Below are positions 1 to 13,927 of a DNA stretch of 64,000 bases, in pieces. Every line of letters starts with the position of its first letter. Within the stretch, counting starts at the first letter, position 1. The position numbers were made by a program, and so were the translations under genes. Where the stretch lies: contig NC_135185.1 in assembly GCF_041146795.1 (NCBI RefSeq), forward strand, positions 29,137,529 through 29,201,528, read 5' to 3'. Below the pieces are notes generated by a model. It saw nothing but the letters and a program-made list of their open reading frames with translations, was not told the DNA's origin and did not search any database. Origin of the DNA: Maylandia zebra (lineage: Eukaryota; Chordata; Actinopteri; Cichliformes; Cichlidae).

Positions 1-178
1 TCTAGGTCTGTTACTATTACCTGTGCTCTGCAGGAATTTTGTTTTAAAAAATATTAATAAATCACCAATACTGACTTTTCCCATATGATTACTAAAACAT
101 AGTAGTAGTGCAAGGAATGACGTTTAAATATTTTGATATTTAAACACAACACTAAGATCACATATAAAAAACAACTCA

Positions 179-1322
<1,144 letters not shown>

Positions 1323-4300
1323 ATGTTTGCCAGCAGCACAGAGGAGGTAACTGATGGTTACGCCTCAGCATGTGAACAGTCGTGGGGTACTGTACCTAAG
1401 GACAAAAGTGGACTGAACGAAACCTCCTCTTGTGTCACAGCAGCTTCCTCTGCTTCATCAAAGCAAAGTTTAAATGAGGGCAGTACGAGCTCCCGCCACG
1501 GCCCATCATCTGGAACGGCCTCAGGTGATGTGCTAACATTAGCAAGTTTTATTTTGGGGGGGAGAGTGAGATTATATAACAAAAAACTTGCTAACATTGA
1601 CATTTCTGTTATGAAATGATCAATTTTTTTTTTAATTGAGAGCAGTTGGGGCACCCGGCAAAATTTGGCTCTGGGCATGACACAGCAGTAATAAAACTGT
1701 ACTACACCTCTTTTCTTATGTTTCCTATTGCTATAGGTCAATTACCGAGCAGCTGTAGAATAGGCAAGCCAGCTTCATTGCTCCTTTCATCTTGTTCAGA
1801 GAGCTCATCTTTCCACAGCCGTGGAGGAACGCTGAAACATAGAAGGACCCCAGGGTCTGCTGGGGCACCTACTGGTACATATCCTGCACAGAGTTATTGA
1901 TTACTCTGGTATTAATTAAGCATATTTTAAAATAAGATATTACTATTAACAAAGAACTTTTTATGCAGGAACAAGTTGCTCATCTGGATCCACAAACGCT
2001 GGTGCTTCTGTGGTTGTGGTAGTAGTTGAAGGACGCGGCTTAGCCAGAGGAGAGATTGGCATGGCTAGTCTCGATTTGAAATGCCCAGAGCTTGTTCTCT
2101 CTCAGTTTGCAGATACAGGAACATATGCCAAGGTAAAACACCCATGTCCTACTGTCATTTAGCACTTAAAGACACATGGAATTGATATTTCAGTCATGTG
2201 TTATTCATCTGAAGGTCACAACCAAGATTCACATCTTGGTCCCAGTGGAAATACTGATGCCAGACACAGCCAGTGAGAAGGGGAAAGGAACAAAGCTGTT
2301 CAATCTCATCACTGAGAATTTTCCGGTACAAATGCAACAATAACACACAATTCTTTTAAACAAATTTCCACTTAAAGTAGAGAGTAGCCAACTTGTGCTT
2401 AAGTATTCACTGAGTTGCTGTGGTGCAAACTAAATTTTATTGGGTGTTTTTTCTTTAGGGTGTACCTTTCACTCCAGTGCAAAGGAAGTATTTTAATGAG
2501 AAGAAAGGGCTGGAGTACATTCAGCAGCTGTGTGCCCCAGAATTCAGCACTGTTGTTATGGAAGTTCAAGCTAAGTATGCTATAGATAGATAGAGAGATA
2601 CTGTAGCCTAATAATTTTGTCATTACCCAATGTAATAACTTTTTTTTTAGGTACTATTGCCTAGCAGCTGCAGCTGCTTTGCTGAAGTACTTAGAGTTCC
2701 TCCAGAACTCTGTCTACGTTGCCAAGTCCCTTAAAGTGAGCTTTAAAGGGAGTGAGCAGACAGCCATGATTGACTCAGCATCTGCCTCTAACTTGGAATT
2801 GGTGGTTAATAATAGAAACTACAGGTGAGATGGAAAGCGATGATAAGAACAACATCTTTTTATGTAGTTCCTCTGTCATGCAGTCTGACTGTGCCTTTTC
2901 TTTTTTCGTTCTAGGAGTGACCATACTCTTTTCGGGGTACTCAACCACACAAAAACACCTGGTGGTGCCAGAAGGTTGCGCTCCAACATTTTGGAGCCTC
3001 TAGTTGATGTGGAAACAATCAACACTCGCCTGGACACCATACAAGAGCTGCTGGAAGATGAGGAGCTTTTCTTTGGCTTAAAGAATGGTTGGAAGCAGGC
3101 ACAAAAAGTTTGAGGTTGCATACTGAAAATTGGAGCATATCTGCATTGACTGTTTGTTCTTCTGGCCCTTTTAGCCATAAGTCATTTCGTTGACATTGAT
3201 CAGCTGCTCTCAGTTCTCGTCCAAATCCCAAAGAAGGAAACAGTGCGTGCAGTACTTTCAGTGCTTGTGACAATATTCTGTTTGTTTACTTCTGTGCATT
3301 TGTCACTACTGTTACTTTTTTCTTCGACAGTTTCAAGTCGCTGAAGCAAAGATTGCACATATCATTCAGCTGAAATACACACTGGACCTGGTGCCGAGGT
3401 TAAGGGTCTGTGCCGCTAACATCCTCAAACAAAATCGCCCAGTAGCCATGGACAGAATAAGAAAACAATTAATTCATTAAAAGCTAATTGTGACTTAGTT
3501 ATAATGCAAATACTGAGTCTTTGTTAAAGTGTTATACCATTTAAACAGATGTTGCTGAAGAACGGGAACACAGCTCTGCTCAAGGCATATAGTACAACAC
3601 TTGAGGATAACAGGTTGTAAATTTTGTGCTTATGTACGATGAACTGAATTTGCTAGTTACAATCTCCTGTCTACAGACTCATTCCACTGTGTACATTTAT
3701 GTCTGCCTCAGGTTTGACATGATACTGGAGCAGATCAAGACTGTGATCAATTATGACACAACTTACATCAAAGATAGCTTTAAAATGCGCACCCAGAAGT
3801 GTTACGCTGTGCGCCCGAACATCAACAAGTTTCTTGACATTGCCCGGAAAGCTTACACTGAGATAGTGGACGACATTGCAGGTGTTAATGTTTAGTGTTT
3901 ACCAGATAACTTTGTCTTGCGATGTTTAGGTAATCTGTTCTTACCTTTAGCCATGCTTCATGTCATTGTGCTGCACAGAGCTTGTGAACCAGCTGGGGGA
4001 AAAATACGGCTTGCCAATGCGTACTAGCTTCAGCACAGCTCGAGGTTTTTTCATCCAGCTGAAGCTTGAAGGACTAACCTTACCAGAAGGGAAACTCCCC
4101 TCAGAGTTCATCAAAGTAAGGTCCACTGAAGGCAGCCAGACTTTTAGCAAAAAATCGAACTCAGCATTAGTTGTTAATAAAGGAAGCTAAATTGCCGCCG
4201 GTGGGACAATAAGGTTGACATTGAATGAAGAGGGACAAACCTGCATTTCAACATCTTTTCACCTCAGGTAACTAAGCACAAGAACAACTGTGGCTTCACC

Positions 4301-7300
4301 ACTGCAGACCTGATGAAGAAGAACAGCCGGTGTGAGGAGGCCCTGAGGGAAATCTTTCACATATCTTATGTGTGAGTTGATCATTATCTCGTGACTTACA
4401 AACATGAACAGAAAATTGAGGTAAAGGAATATAGCTTTGTGGCATGACTGTTCTTAGCAGTTTTACAGTTTTGTACAGTGTTGTGCAAAAGTCTTGAGTT
4501 GCCCCTCATTTCTTTGTTTTCCTAGAAAACTAAAAGTTAGAGCCAAAACTTTTAAATTTGGGTTAAACTCTCCATAAGAGCTGTCGCCACCAATTTTCAG
4601 TGCAATCCTGTGATATTCAAGCATACCTCGTTCTTTTCCTCCCTGTTTTCTTTCATGGCTCCTTAACAGCCACTGAAATCATTTCTGATGAGGCGTCATT
4701 GAACAGTAGAGGGATCAACTAAAGGTCCAGGTGCATCTCTGAGGTCCTGTGTGGGGTCTTTGCTGAATTTTTCCCAATTTCTTAATGACTCAACTTTCAG
4801 ATACTGTTCATCTGCTGTAGATAGTCTTTTAGGCCATTTGGTTTGTTTTCACTTGTTCATTATCAAATTTCATATCAAGTTCATTATCAAAGACACACTG
4901 CACACCATGCTGAGATGTGCCAAGTTTTAGCCTTTTGAGAATCACCTTGTTGCTGCAAAAGTATTTTACGTTGTAAAACTTTATTATTTTTGGCAATTTT
5001 ATAGATTCACCTAAAGACATTGGAATAAAATATGTCTTTTGTGATAGGCTGTCAGTAACAAAGTTTCTAAATATACAATTTAAAATGGGTTCTTTGCTAA
5101 GCGTTAGATCCTTTTTAATGCTTAAATGATTCATAGATCAGCCATAAGTCGCTTAACAAGCAAAACAATATTCGTGGGAAAATGGTCAAGTACAAAATTT
5201 GTGAAAAATCAGCCAGTGTCCAAAGAAAAACTTTGAAAGACCTTCAGAAAGCCTGGAGAGCTATTACTCAAGACAAATAAAAGAAAAATTACAGAAAGTT
5301 TTGGCTCTTTGGAAGCAAAATATGAAGAAATAAGGGTTGAGTCAAGACTTTTGCACAGTATTGTAATTGCAGAACTTTGATCTGATTTACTGATCTTTAC
5401 CAGTTGATGTTATTTAAGGGGTTACTTAACTCCTTTAAAACCAATTATTCAACTCATGCAATAAACTGGGGAATGTAGATTTTTCTCTGTGGCCAAGTTC
5501 TGTTTTTAATTATGCTTTTAAGGACATATCTATTAAACGTTATTATACTCTCTGTCCACTAGGGGGCACTGTTTATTAGCCATAGTTTCTGTTCAGTTCA
5601 GTTTTTATTTCCCTGAATCATGTAACCTGTCTCCATACAGGGTGATATGCCAGCTGCTGAGAACTATCCATGAGCACATTCACTGCCTTTATAAGCTCTC
5701 TGATGCTCTATCCATGTTGGACATGTTGCTGTCCCTGGCAAATGCATGCACCATCTCAGACTACGGTAAGCATGAATCACTGTTGATTCCAGCTCTCAAG
5801 TCAGTCAGACTGTCATATTAACCATGACAAAGCCTGAACTGTTGTCTAAAGGTGTGCTGTGTGCTGCACAAGGCAGCACCCAGCCATCATCACACATGAC
5901 AGCCAGAAGCGCCTCTATTGAGCTGGCAGCTCTGCTGGCCCTAGTTCTTTTCTGTGTCTGTCGTGGGCAGCACCAACCCAATCAGCCATGTGGGTGGTGA
6001 GTGCTGGCCCTCAGCTGTCTGAAAGTGTCTCGTTATAGACACGTGCTGACTGCCTGCCCCCTTTCTATCCCAGCCAGCTTGTACTCAGATTACCCGTCTT
6101 ACATAACTGCGCACTGATGTGCTGTACATACCGAGGCAAATCTACCCAGCAGAGGAGCTAACTGCCTTACCTCTAGCAGAAATCGGTGTGTTACTATGTT
6201 ATGACACCTTTAAGTGAACGAGTAATAAATGGTGTATATAAATATAATTTTATAGATGGCACGTGTGTGTGTGTTTTTTTTCACGAAACATTAGAAATGA
6301 ATGTAAGGCTCAGTATGTAAACAGAGTTATTGTTTTGTGTTTTTCTGTTCTGCCCGCCAGTGCGTCCAGAGTTTACAGACACATTGGCCATCAAACAGGG
6401 CCGTCACCCAATTCTGGAGCGAATTGGCAGACAGCAGCCCGTATCGAACAATAGCTACATCTCTGAGGGCAGCAACTTTGTCATCATAACAGGACCCAAC
6501 ATGAGTGGCAAATCCACTTACCTCAAACAGGTGGCGCTATGTCAGATCATGGCTCAGATAGGTCAGCAGGAAGTTATAAACCCACCTTCCCCATGTGAAT
6601 TTTAAATGTAGGCCTGGTCATTTCTGTGCATTAATTCAACACTGTGTGTTTTTATTTCAGGCTCGTTCGTCCCTGCTAAGTATGCTTGTTTTCGTGTTGC
6701 TGATCAGATTTTCACCAGAATTGGTGTAGATGATGACTTTGAAACCAACTCTTCCACTTTCATGTTAGAAATGAAGGAGGTACACATTCCTAAGTTATAT
6801 TTGAGCAAACAAAACAAAAAACATCAATCAAAAAGATCATTAATATGTAATTAACTGAGTGTGTCTGTCCAAAAGATCTCTTACATAATCCACAATGCAA
6901 GTGACAAGTCCCTGATTATTATAGACGAGTTGGGGCGTGGTACCAGTGCTGAGGAAGGGATTGGTATTTGTCACTCAGTCTGCGAGTTCCTCCTTGGCCT
7001 GAAGGTAGAGTATGCCCTAATACAGCCCTGCATCACCACTCCTTTCTCTAAACTGAAAACCAGATGGTTCCGGTTCTTATGCACCATATTAGCTACTTAA
7101 TTTATTATAACTTATTGTTACACCTGTTAGATCAACAGTGGAACGGTAGAACCAACAAAGAGATTGGGCATTCTCCTAATTTTCAAGGTGTGTCCTCTTT
7201 CTTGCAGGCGTTCACTCTGTTTGCTACACACTTCCTTGAGCTGTGCCAGCTGGAGTCTCTGTACCCGAACGTGGAAAACCAGCACATGCAGATTCAGCAT

Positions 7301-8030
7301 ACACGCAGTGGTGACACTGGTGCAGAGAGTGTGGTATACACATATTTGCTGAATCGAGGGTCTTCTGAAGAAAGACACTATGGTACAGAGTCAGTGAAAT
7401 CCAACAACAGCCCTGTTGGCAATTTTCATGGAATCAGTCACAGAGCTTGTTTTTGTTTTTCTAGGACTGAGAGCAGCAGAAATGACAGCCCTTCCTTCAA
7501 GCGTAATTCAAGAGGCAAAGACAATTGCTTCAAAAGTTAGCCAGCAGTTTTTGGTATGGTTTAGAAAGTTCAGTTATTGACTTTTTGTCCTAACATCTTT
7601 GGGTCGTCAACGTCTTCTCTGTGCCTTTAAAATTAACAGTTCATTTTTACCTGTGCTTATATGGAAGGTCCCATTTATGTGCCACAGTATTACAAATTAT
7701 AATCAACAGAAAGCCAGCGTTAGACACTGAGAGACAAATGCTGTATCATGGCTAAATATGTATTTCATTGATAATAACCAGAGAATTCAGAGAATTGCTG
7801 GATAAAAAGAGAAGACCTAACATGTTTTATTCTTTCAGGCTAGACATCACACTGATCCAGAAACTCAGAGGCAGCGAGCTGTGTACCACCTCTCCACACG
7901 CCTGCTTCAGACTGCTAGAAACTCAAGACTAGACCCCGATAGCCTGCGGATGTATCTGAAAGGGCTAAAGAAGCAGTATGAGGCAGAGCTTCAGACTGCA
8001 GGACAAGCAGTGGCTGCAGAGGAGCAGTGA
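1323..8030 (+). CDS. msh4: msh4, MutS homologue 4, complete, 20 exons
   Basis: MSH4 pairs with MSH5 (MutS-gamma) and clamps Holliday-type intermediates to promote meiotic crossovers; it lacks the MutS mismatch-recognition domain I. Exons: 1323-1524, 1737-1874, 1969-2132, 2215-2325, 2459-2574, 2651-2824, 2915-3087, 3175-3242, 3331-3405, 3549-3613, 3712-3881, 3979-4115, 4268-4371, 5641-5765, 6361-6561, 6661-6779, 6876-7004, 7208-7382, 7465-7553, 7839-8030. The 908 residues compare with about 936 in human. The N-terminus is Ser-rich and divergent; strong similarity begins at [19 protein letters not shown] in exon 3. The ATPase has Walker [10 protein letters not shown] (residues 652-660) and Walker [11 protein letters not shown] (DE at 731-732), then FATHFLEL. 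The first in-frame ATG is 1323. All phases close and no lesion is seen, so the gene is probably functional. The donor of exon 7 (GTTGGA) is weak. Confidence 0.95.
4476..5363. mobile_element. decayed Tc1/mariner-like element in msh4 intron 13
   Basis: The element is flanked by TA dinucleotides (4474-4475 and 5364-5365), the target duplicated by Tc1/mariner transposons. Its ends are inverted repeats: the left starts CAGTGTTGTGCAAAAGTCTTGA and the right, read in reverse complement, CAATACTGTGCAAAAGTCTTGA. The similarity continues, diverged, for about 80-100 bp, including a shared AGAGCCAAAACTTT. At about 888 bp it is shorter than a full Tc1 element, and I see no transposase motifs. A 101-residue minus-strand open frame (4829-5134) resembles nothing I recognise. 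The interior motif CTTCAGAAAGCCTGGAGAGC is familiar from fish Tc1-like copies. It is probably a non-autonomous or internally decayed copy. Confidence 0.8.
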
Positions 8031-8190
8031 CTTGACTCTAAGCCTTTCAGCATGGAGGAGCTTTTATACACTTTCTTTTTTGTCTGTGATCTCGACATGA
8101 CACCCTGAGTTTAAAGATGACCTTATCTGACATAAACAGATATACAAATGTTTTTATAAACTATGTCATAATAAATAGTTTCTGTGTAAA
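8031..8190 (+). terminator. msh4 3' UTR and poly(A) signal
   Basis: A short 3' UTR follows the msh4 stop codon. A canonical AATAAA lies at 8170-8175, with a T/G-rich stretch (about 8176-8205) just after it, which fits a cleavage site near 8190. No other gene overlaps it. Confidence 0.75.
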
Positions 8191-8499
8191 TTTGTTGTGA
8201 TTGTGATTTTTAATGCAAAGTAAAACATAGCAGAATGCGCATTAAGTTAATAACATCTCACTCTCTTAGTTTACAATTACATAAATATTGCCGTAAGCCA
8301 TAATGGTAAGCAAAGATCTGCTGGAACTTGTCATACAATTATAGTACTCTGGTCTGTAGACTTTGGGGAAGTGCGCTGGACCACTCCTCTTTCAGTATCG
8401 TAAGATTTATGAGCCAAGAATGTTTCGAAAGGGCGGTACTTTTTACTTATTATTTGTAATGTGATGACATGTGGCCTTCGGTGTGCCACGAGTCTCAAA

Positions 8500-8685
8500 A
8501 TGAACGCTCCTTAGCAGGCTGACTGTGACCCGCCCCCGCGAACCAGAAACAGCAGATTCTCTGTGACGGATAGCGCAGAAGAAAGCCGGGTTGGAGCTGC
8601 CCTGGGAAGGCAGGAGTGTGCTGGTGTCAACGCAGAGCAACGCCATTTCACTACTAGCTAAGGGAACAGCAAACTGAAGCTACAG
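8500..8685 (+). promoter_or_regulatory. ktn1: ktn1 promoter and non-coding first exon
   Basis: A CG-rich stretch (about 8524-8640) is followed by a consensus donor, CTACAG then GTATTT, at 8685/8686. The next ktn1 acceptor is at 13926, one base before the ATG at 13928, so at least one upstream 5' UTR exon is required, and this is the best candidate I see. The 5' limit of the exon is not visible. The intron would be about 5.2 kb, in line with the long first intron of vertebrate kinectin genes. A cDNA would be needed to prove the link. Confidence 0.55.
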
Positions 8686-11600
8686 GTATTTCTAGCGGCT
8701 GTTTCTGGAAATCTTCTATTCGTTTCTTGTGAAAAAAGCTGCTCATCCCGTACTTAGCACAGCTTAGCTCTTCACGTAGGCCTGGGAACGGCCCTCAGGA
8801 CTTTAACGGAAGGATGGGGACGGGTCAGAGATTTCAAGAGACACGGAGGCTAGGATCTGAGGAGGAATGAGGCCCGTGTGGGCAAATGTCCACCCCTCCA
8901 GAGAGTGTGAAAGAGAGTCAAAGTATTTCGGCTAACATTTGTGTGGTCAGTTCTGTCGCCTCTGTACTAATTGGATTGGGCAGCTAAGGCTAGTGCCTTG
9001 CTGTCGTTAGTTTGCTAGTTAGCTAGCCCATTCATAGTGTTGAGCTATAGCCACCTAGTCGAACTTAAAAAGTGGTGACGGCTCTTTTCGCTCATGGATT
9101 TATACACAGTAGCAACTGTTTATGACCGTGGCCGGAACACAGTTAATGTCCAGCAGTTGGACATTATTACTCGTCATTCTGGGAAGTCATCTTTGTGACA
9201 TGTGTTGTCTTTTCTTTCGTTTTCGAGGTTTATTTGAGTATGACGTGTGATAAATGACCTAGCTGGGCTAGCTTAGGCCACTTCTGCTTTTTCTGTGATT
9301 ACATGCTGCGATCATTGACAGTGTTCCTCTAAGTGTAAGAATAGCTGCCATTGCTGACTAGTCAGCACAAGGCCCACGATGCTACGTGTGGCATGACCTA
9401 GCATGCTGGGACATTTAGGGCTCAGCTGGTAAATGTTGAGGTGACTCGGGGCTATATCACCAAGTTTAGGTGCTGGCAAGTACAATAAAAAGGGATTATA
9501 ATGGGGTTAGCGACCAAACACGTTACTGTTGAAAAGTGAGACTTTGTTAAACTGACTTTTACTCACTAAGTAAACACAAAACTAAAGTACGTCTCTGAAG
9601 GAGCTTGAGATTTCTTCCAAGACCTCACTGCCCCTATTTTAAAAAGCCTTTAGGGTTATGCCTCAGCTCCCTCTCTCTTTTGATGAAAGCATTGTTAGCT
9701 TTGCTTTACAACAGTGCTCGTTTTAGTTTCTTTGAGGTCTGTCTGTAGATGGGTTCTAATCTGAAGTGTTTTACTGTTGACATACTTTCCTGGATAAAGC
9801 CTGACAGGCAGGATCATATCCTTGCAGATAACCTTTTTGTTAATGTTTTCTAATAAAACCAAAACCACAGTCACTGTGTACTTTGGTACTTTCTGTAGTT
9901 TATTGCCAGAAGATTGATAAAGATGAATGTCAGTATTCAGAGAGAGCCAACTTCCATTTGACTTAACAATAAATCTAAGGTAGATTATTTTAATTGCCTG
10001 ACTATCAGACTCTTTGTGAGTAAAAGGTGTTGTTGGTGAATATGATATTTCTTAAATTTTAAGAATAAAACAACATATTACAACAGTCTAGCTAATCTAT
10101 GCAATTATTATAAATCAGAATACAGACACAAAACATGTAAATAAAATACAAATGACATGTAGGGATGAGGTTGATATAATGGCATCTCATTTGAAGGGCA
10201 AAAAAACCCCCCACGCTCAAGAGTTTACTTTATTAGACAATGGTGGAGGAAGTAGAAAAAACAGTGGTCCATTTTTAACCCCCCATTTGTTTGTGGTTTG
10301 TGCTCCTCTTTTCTGTCTTCTTACCCATTTACTCTCCAAATGGTAGGGCCTGTAAATTGCCCCTTCCTGACCCTAGTACTGCCAGATGTCACTTCCTGTT
10401 GAAAAGCAGGTCTTCTTTCCCACTGTCGCCAAGTGCTTACTCAGGGAAGACCATCTAATCATTGGAATTTCCCCTCTAATAATAAAGTCTTTGTCTTGAA
10501 GTGACTGTTGCTGTAACCCTGTACTAAACTTGAATTGAAAATGGCGCACTCTAAAGAAGCAATTTTCTTTTCATTACAAAGATGTTCTTCATCATTTCAA
10601 AGTAATTATAACATTAAAACATAAAGGTAAAGTGACTGCTAGTGCACCTCCTACAGTTTGTCGTGAACATTGACTTGCTGCTAGAAATAAAAAATCCTGC
10701 AGATACAGTCGTTACAGTCATAACGATTATATGAATTTATTATGTTATTACCACTTAATTACATTTTGTAACGCATTTTCATTTGGCCGTCTCCCCACCA
10801 TTCTACTGTAGGTTTGATCCAGAAAAAAAGTTTTCATTTTTCATAGTGTTTATTAAACTTACATTGGCTATATAATGTATTGTAGAGAAACTGCACACTT
10901 GCTAAAAAAGCTCAATTTTTCTGTAGTGTCCTGGACTATAGATGTGTTTTAAAATGACTTGTTGCCTATTATACATTTATTATGTATGCATGGCCTGATT
11001 TTCAATTACTCTCTGTATTGCTTTTTGGATCTGATAGTTATCAGGAGTTGTCTCTGTGTCCATGTCTGCCAAAATCAAGAGGGCTGGCCAGCCAAGTGGT
11101 TAGATTCCGGGGAGCCAATAACCCGGGAGGGCTTTGTCCTGCGGGCTCATTTTGATGCTGGAACAAGCCTCAGGCCGTACAAAAAAAATCTCATGCACCT
11201 TCCAGTCTGAGGCTAGGGACTCAAAGCAACCAAGCCTCATACCTTCATACTGCTTACCCCACCCACACTTTAAATACCAGGAAGAAACGCGGAGTTATTT
11301 TGGCACATAATGTACTCTGGCATGGGAGTGTCCTCTAATATGCAATCAGCAATTTCCTGATCTAGTAGCAACTGAAAGTTAATGATTTTATTTACACTAG
11401 AAACTTGTGTTTGTAGTACATAGTTTAAAAGGGCTTCTTTATGTTTTGACCTTTTTTTAATATATAAAACCTGCAGTGTGTTCCAGGTAGTTAATGCTTG
11501 GGGCAGTCTCATCCAGAACTGTGAAATATATTTTTGGTTTTTAAGTGTTTCTTATTGGTTCAAGTGTAAAGCTTTAACGCTGAATGAATGGCACATTTTC

Positions 11601-13926
11601 TAATGAGGTCACAGATAAGATACCTGTACAAAAGACCAGCACAGAGTAAAATCTCTTATAAAGACCACATCTTGGTGCATGCTTTCACAGATATGTCTTT
11701 GCACACCGTTTATGTTTTCTGTGAGTGTGAAGGAATTCAGTCCTTGGGTTGGTTGAATAAGACAGCCATTTTCAATCAATTATTAAGATGAGACAATCTG
11801 ATGTATTTGAGTCAAAGTAAAAGTAAAAATGTTATATAATAAAAACTGGACCCAAAAAAAAATGTTTCAAAGATGTTACATAATGGGGAGCTCGTAGTTT
11901 GTTCACAGGAAAGGCGTGCTGTTTCAAAGACAAACAATTTTTCAAAATTGGATCAAATAGTAGTCATAATGAGCCTGATGTGTTTTTATGTGCTGCGTGT
12001 AATGGGAAGGGTTGGGCGAGGCAGGGAGGGGAGAAGGGAGTGAAACAGTATCAACATTATACTAAGCCTGCCAGTCCACAGGAAGCCCTGCAGTGGAAAG
12101 TTATTCTTAAATGTATTATCATGGGTAATCTGCTTATTCCAAATTACTAAAGACGTCTGCTCTACAACAGTGACTCCTACGCTGTATTGCTGCCACAAAT
12201 CTTGAGTATAGTGGGATTGTGTCGCACTTCAGGTCACTCACTGTCGCTGCCACTCTGCATTGTTAGACACAATACTGCTGCCGTCACCCAGGGCTTAACT
12301 TACCCCCACTGTCAAAACACGGTGGTTTAATTTTTGTGATAAGTCGCCGTTTTGCACGTGGCGTCATTGTGTGTTGATTTGCAAGAGGTACTTTGCAGCA
12401 ATGTTGTAAAATGGTTCGTTATTTATTTATTTTTAGTAAAGTTGCTGCCATTGCTGGAAATTTGCAAAGGATGTGACAAAAACATCTTATCGGGGCGATT
12501 AAAGCGAAAAAGATATGAACTAGGGAGGAAAAACTGGAGCCTAAAGGGGAAATTTAGGGGGGGAAAATGCCAGTTTGTGCTAGTTTATTCTTGCTGCATA
12601 GCCTTGAGGAGTCAGCTCAAACTCACCACATAGTTCCTAGAAATATCTTTGGCAGATGCAAAGCTGATGATGTCTTAGGACCACTTGACTCTGTAAACTC
12701 TGTTTGGGGTGGAAGAACATCATCTTCTTTTGGCTTTATGCAGGCGGGGGCCGAACTGCAGCTGCAGCAGATCTCATCCTGTGACACTTGGACGTAGGTG
12801 TATTTTTGCCCCTTGCAAATCCGGTCCGATATGAGTTTAGAATAACCACCGTGTCATTCTTGTGGGGGCTGAAAGAGGGAGGTGACTATTTAAGACACCG
12901 TGAGCCATTTTCTTTTTAGCCTAGTTGCCTTTCTAATGATCTTGACCTATTTGGTCCCCTTTTAAACCAGGGCAAACAAAGTTGAGTCTCACAGTCAGTG
13001 TTTTAGGCACAGGCGTGTCTCTCTGTACACAAGTTACACATGTGTACATACGTTAAGCTGTGTGGCTGGGGGACTGTCTTCTAATTGGATCATATTGCTA
13101 AGAGGGGGCAGGGTGTGAAGAAGAAGAATCTCCTCTCCTACCTTCTCAGCATTACTGGTGTGCTTACACTCCGGCCCCTATGTACACCTATCATAATCAA
13201 TTTCCACTCATGAACTCTGCCTAGAGAATCAGGTCTGAACACTGTTCTGAGGTCTATAACCAAAGAGTTTGTGTAAAGATGCATGCAGTTTCAGGGTCTG
13301 AATAGTGAATTCAGTGTCCAAGTGAATTAAACCGGGATTCTTTTCTGTTTTCAAAAAGATGTCAGTTTGCAAGGAGATCTATAGCTCTGTCCTTCACTCT
13401 CCTGTCTGTGAGCTCAGTAAGCAGTTTCCTGTTGAGTCTGTTTTTGCAGTTGCAAGTTTCAAATCTTTGTGAATGCAGCATGTTGTTCATTCTGCGTATT
13501 CTAGTCCCCATTAAAATCAAAAGGCAGATAAACTGGGATATTTTTTTACAGTGTGACTGAAAAAGCGCTAGCCTGTGAGAATGCAATTTCTTAGCCTTTG
13601 TGAGGGATCCACCCTTCACTTGTCACATTCAGCCATCACTCTGGCTCCTGTGACTGAAACTTAATATGCTCGCTGAGAGACCAGCCAGACTTGTTAGATG
13701 GAAAGCAGCAGCAAGCTGACTGAGTGTATAAATCCTATAAATCTCATTATATCAGTTTCAATGTTTGAGCAGTTTATCCCCTCAGGATCTGCTATTTAGC
13801 TGTCTTTATCAGTCTATTAGACTTTATCTATTAAAATTTCAAACCAATATTAAGTGTAAATTGAACAAGATAAGTTTCCTAAACTAAGCTTGGTTTTGTT
13901 TTTCTTGGGTTATTGTCCACTTTCAG
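8686..13926 (+). other. ktn1 intron 1, non-coding
   Basis: This is 5.2 kb without a recognisable gene. It is moderately AT-rich, with short open frames only, none resembling a known protein. A segment near 11083-11215 has a tRNA-like A-box word (AGCCAAGTGG) but no convincing B box, so I do not call a tRNA or SINE. The 3' end has a normal polypyrimidine tract and acceptor TTTCAG at 13921-13926. Confidence 0.6.
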
Positions 13927-13927
13927 A

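Noticed and set aside
1358-1741. 127-codon open frame, minus strand
   Set aside because: It runs antisense through msh4 exon 1 and intron 1, has no family signature, and msh4 splicing and similarity explain the region.
4829-5134. 101-codon minus-strand open frame in msh4 intron 13
   Set aside because: It lies inside the Tc1-like remnant but shows no transposase motifs; treated as chance.
7064-7540. 158-codon open frame, plus strand, over msh4 exon 18
   Set aside because: It is the true exon 18 frame extended into both introns. Only 7208-7382 matches MSH4; the rest is intronic read-through.
11083-11215. Possible tRNA-derived SINE or tRNA gene
   Set aside because: An A-box-like AGCCAAGTGG is present, but I could not find a matching B box or a cloverleaf fold.
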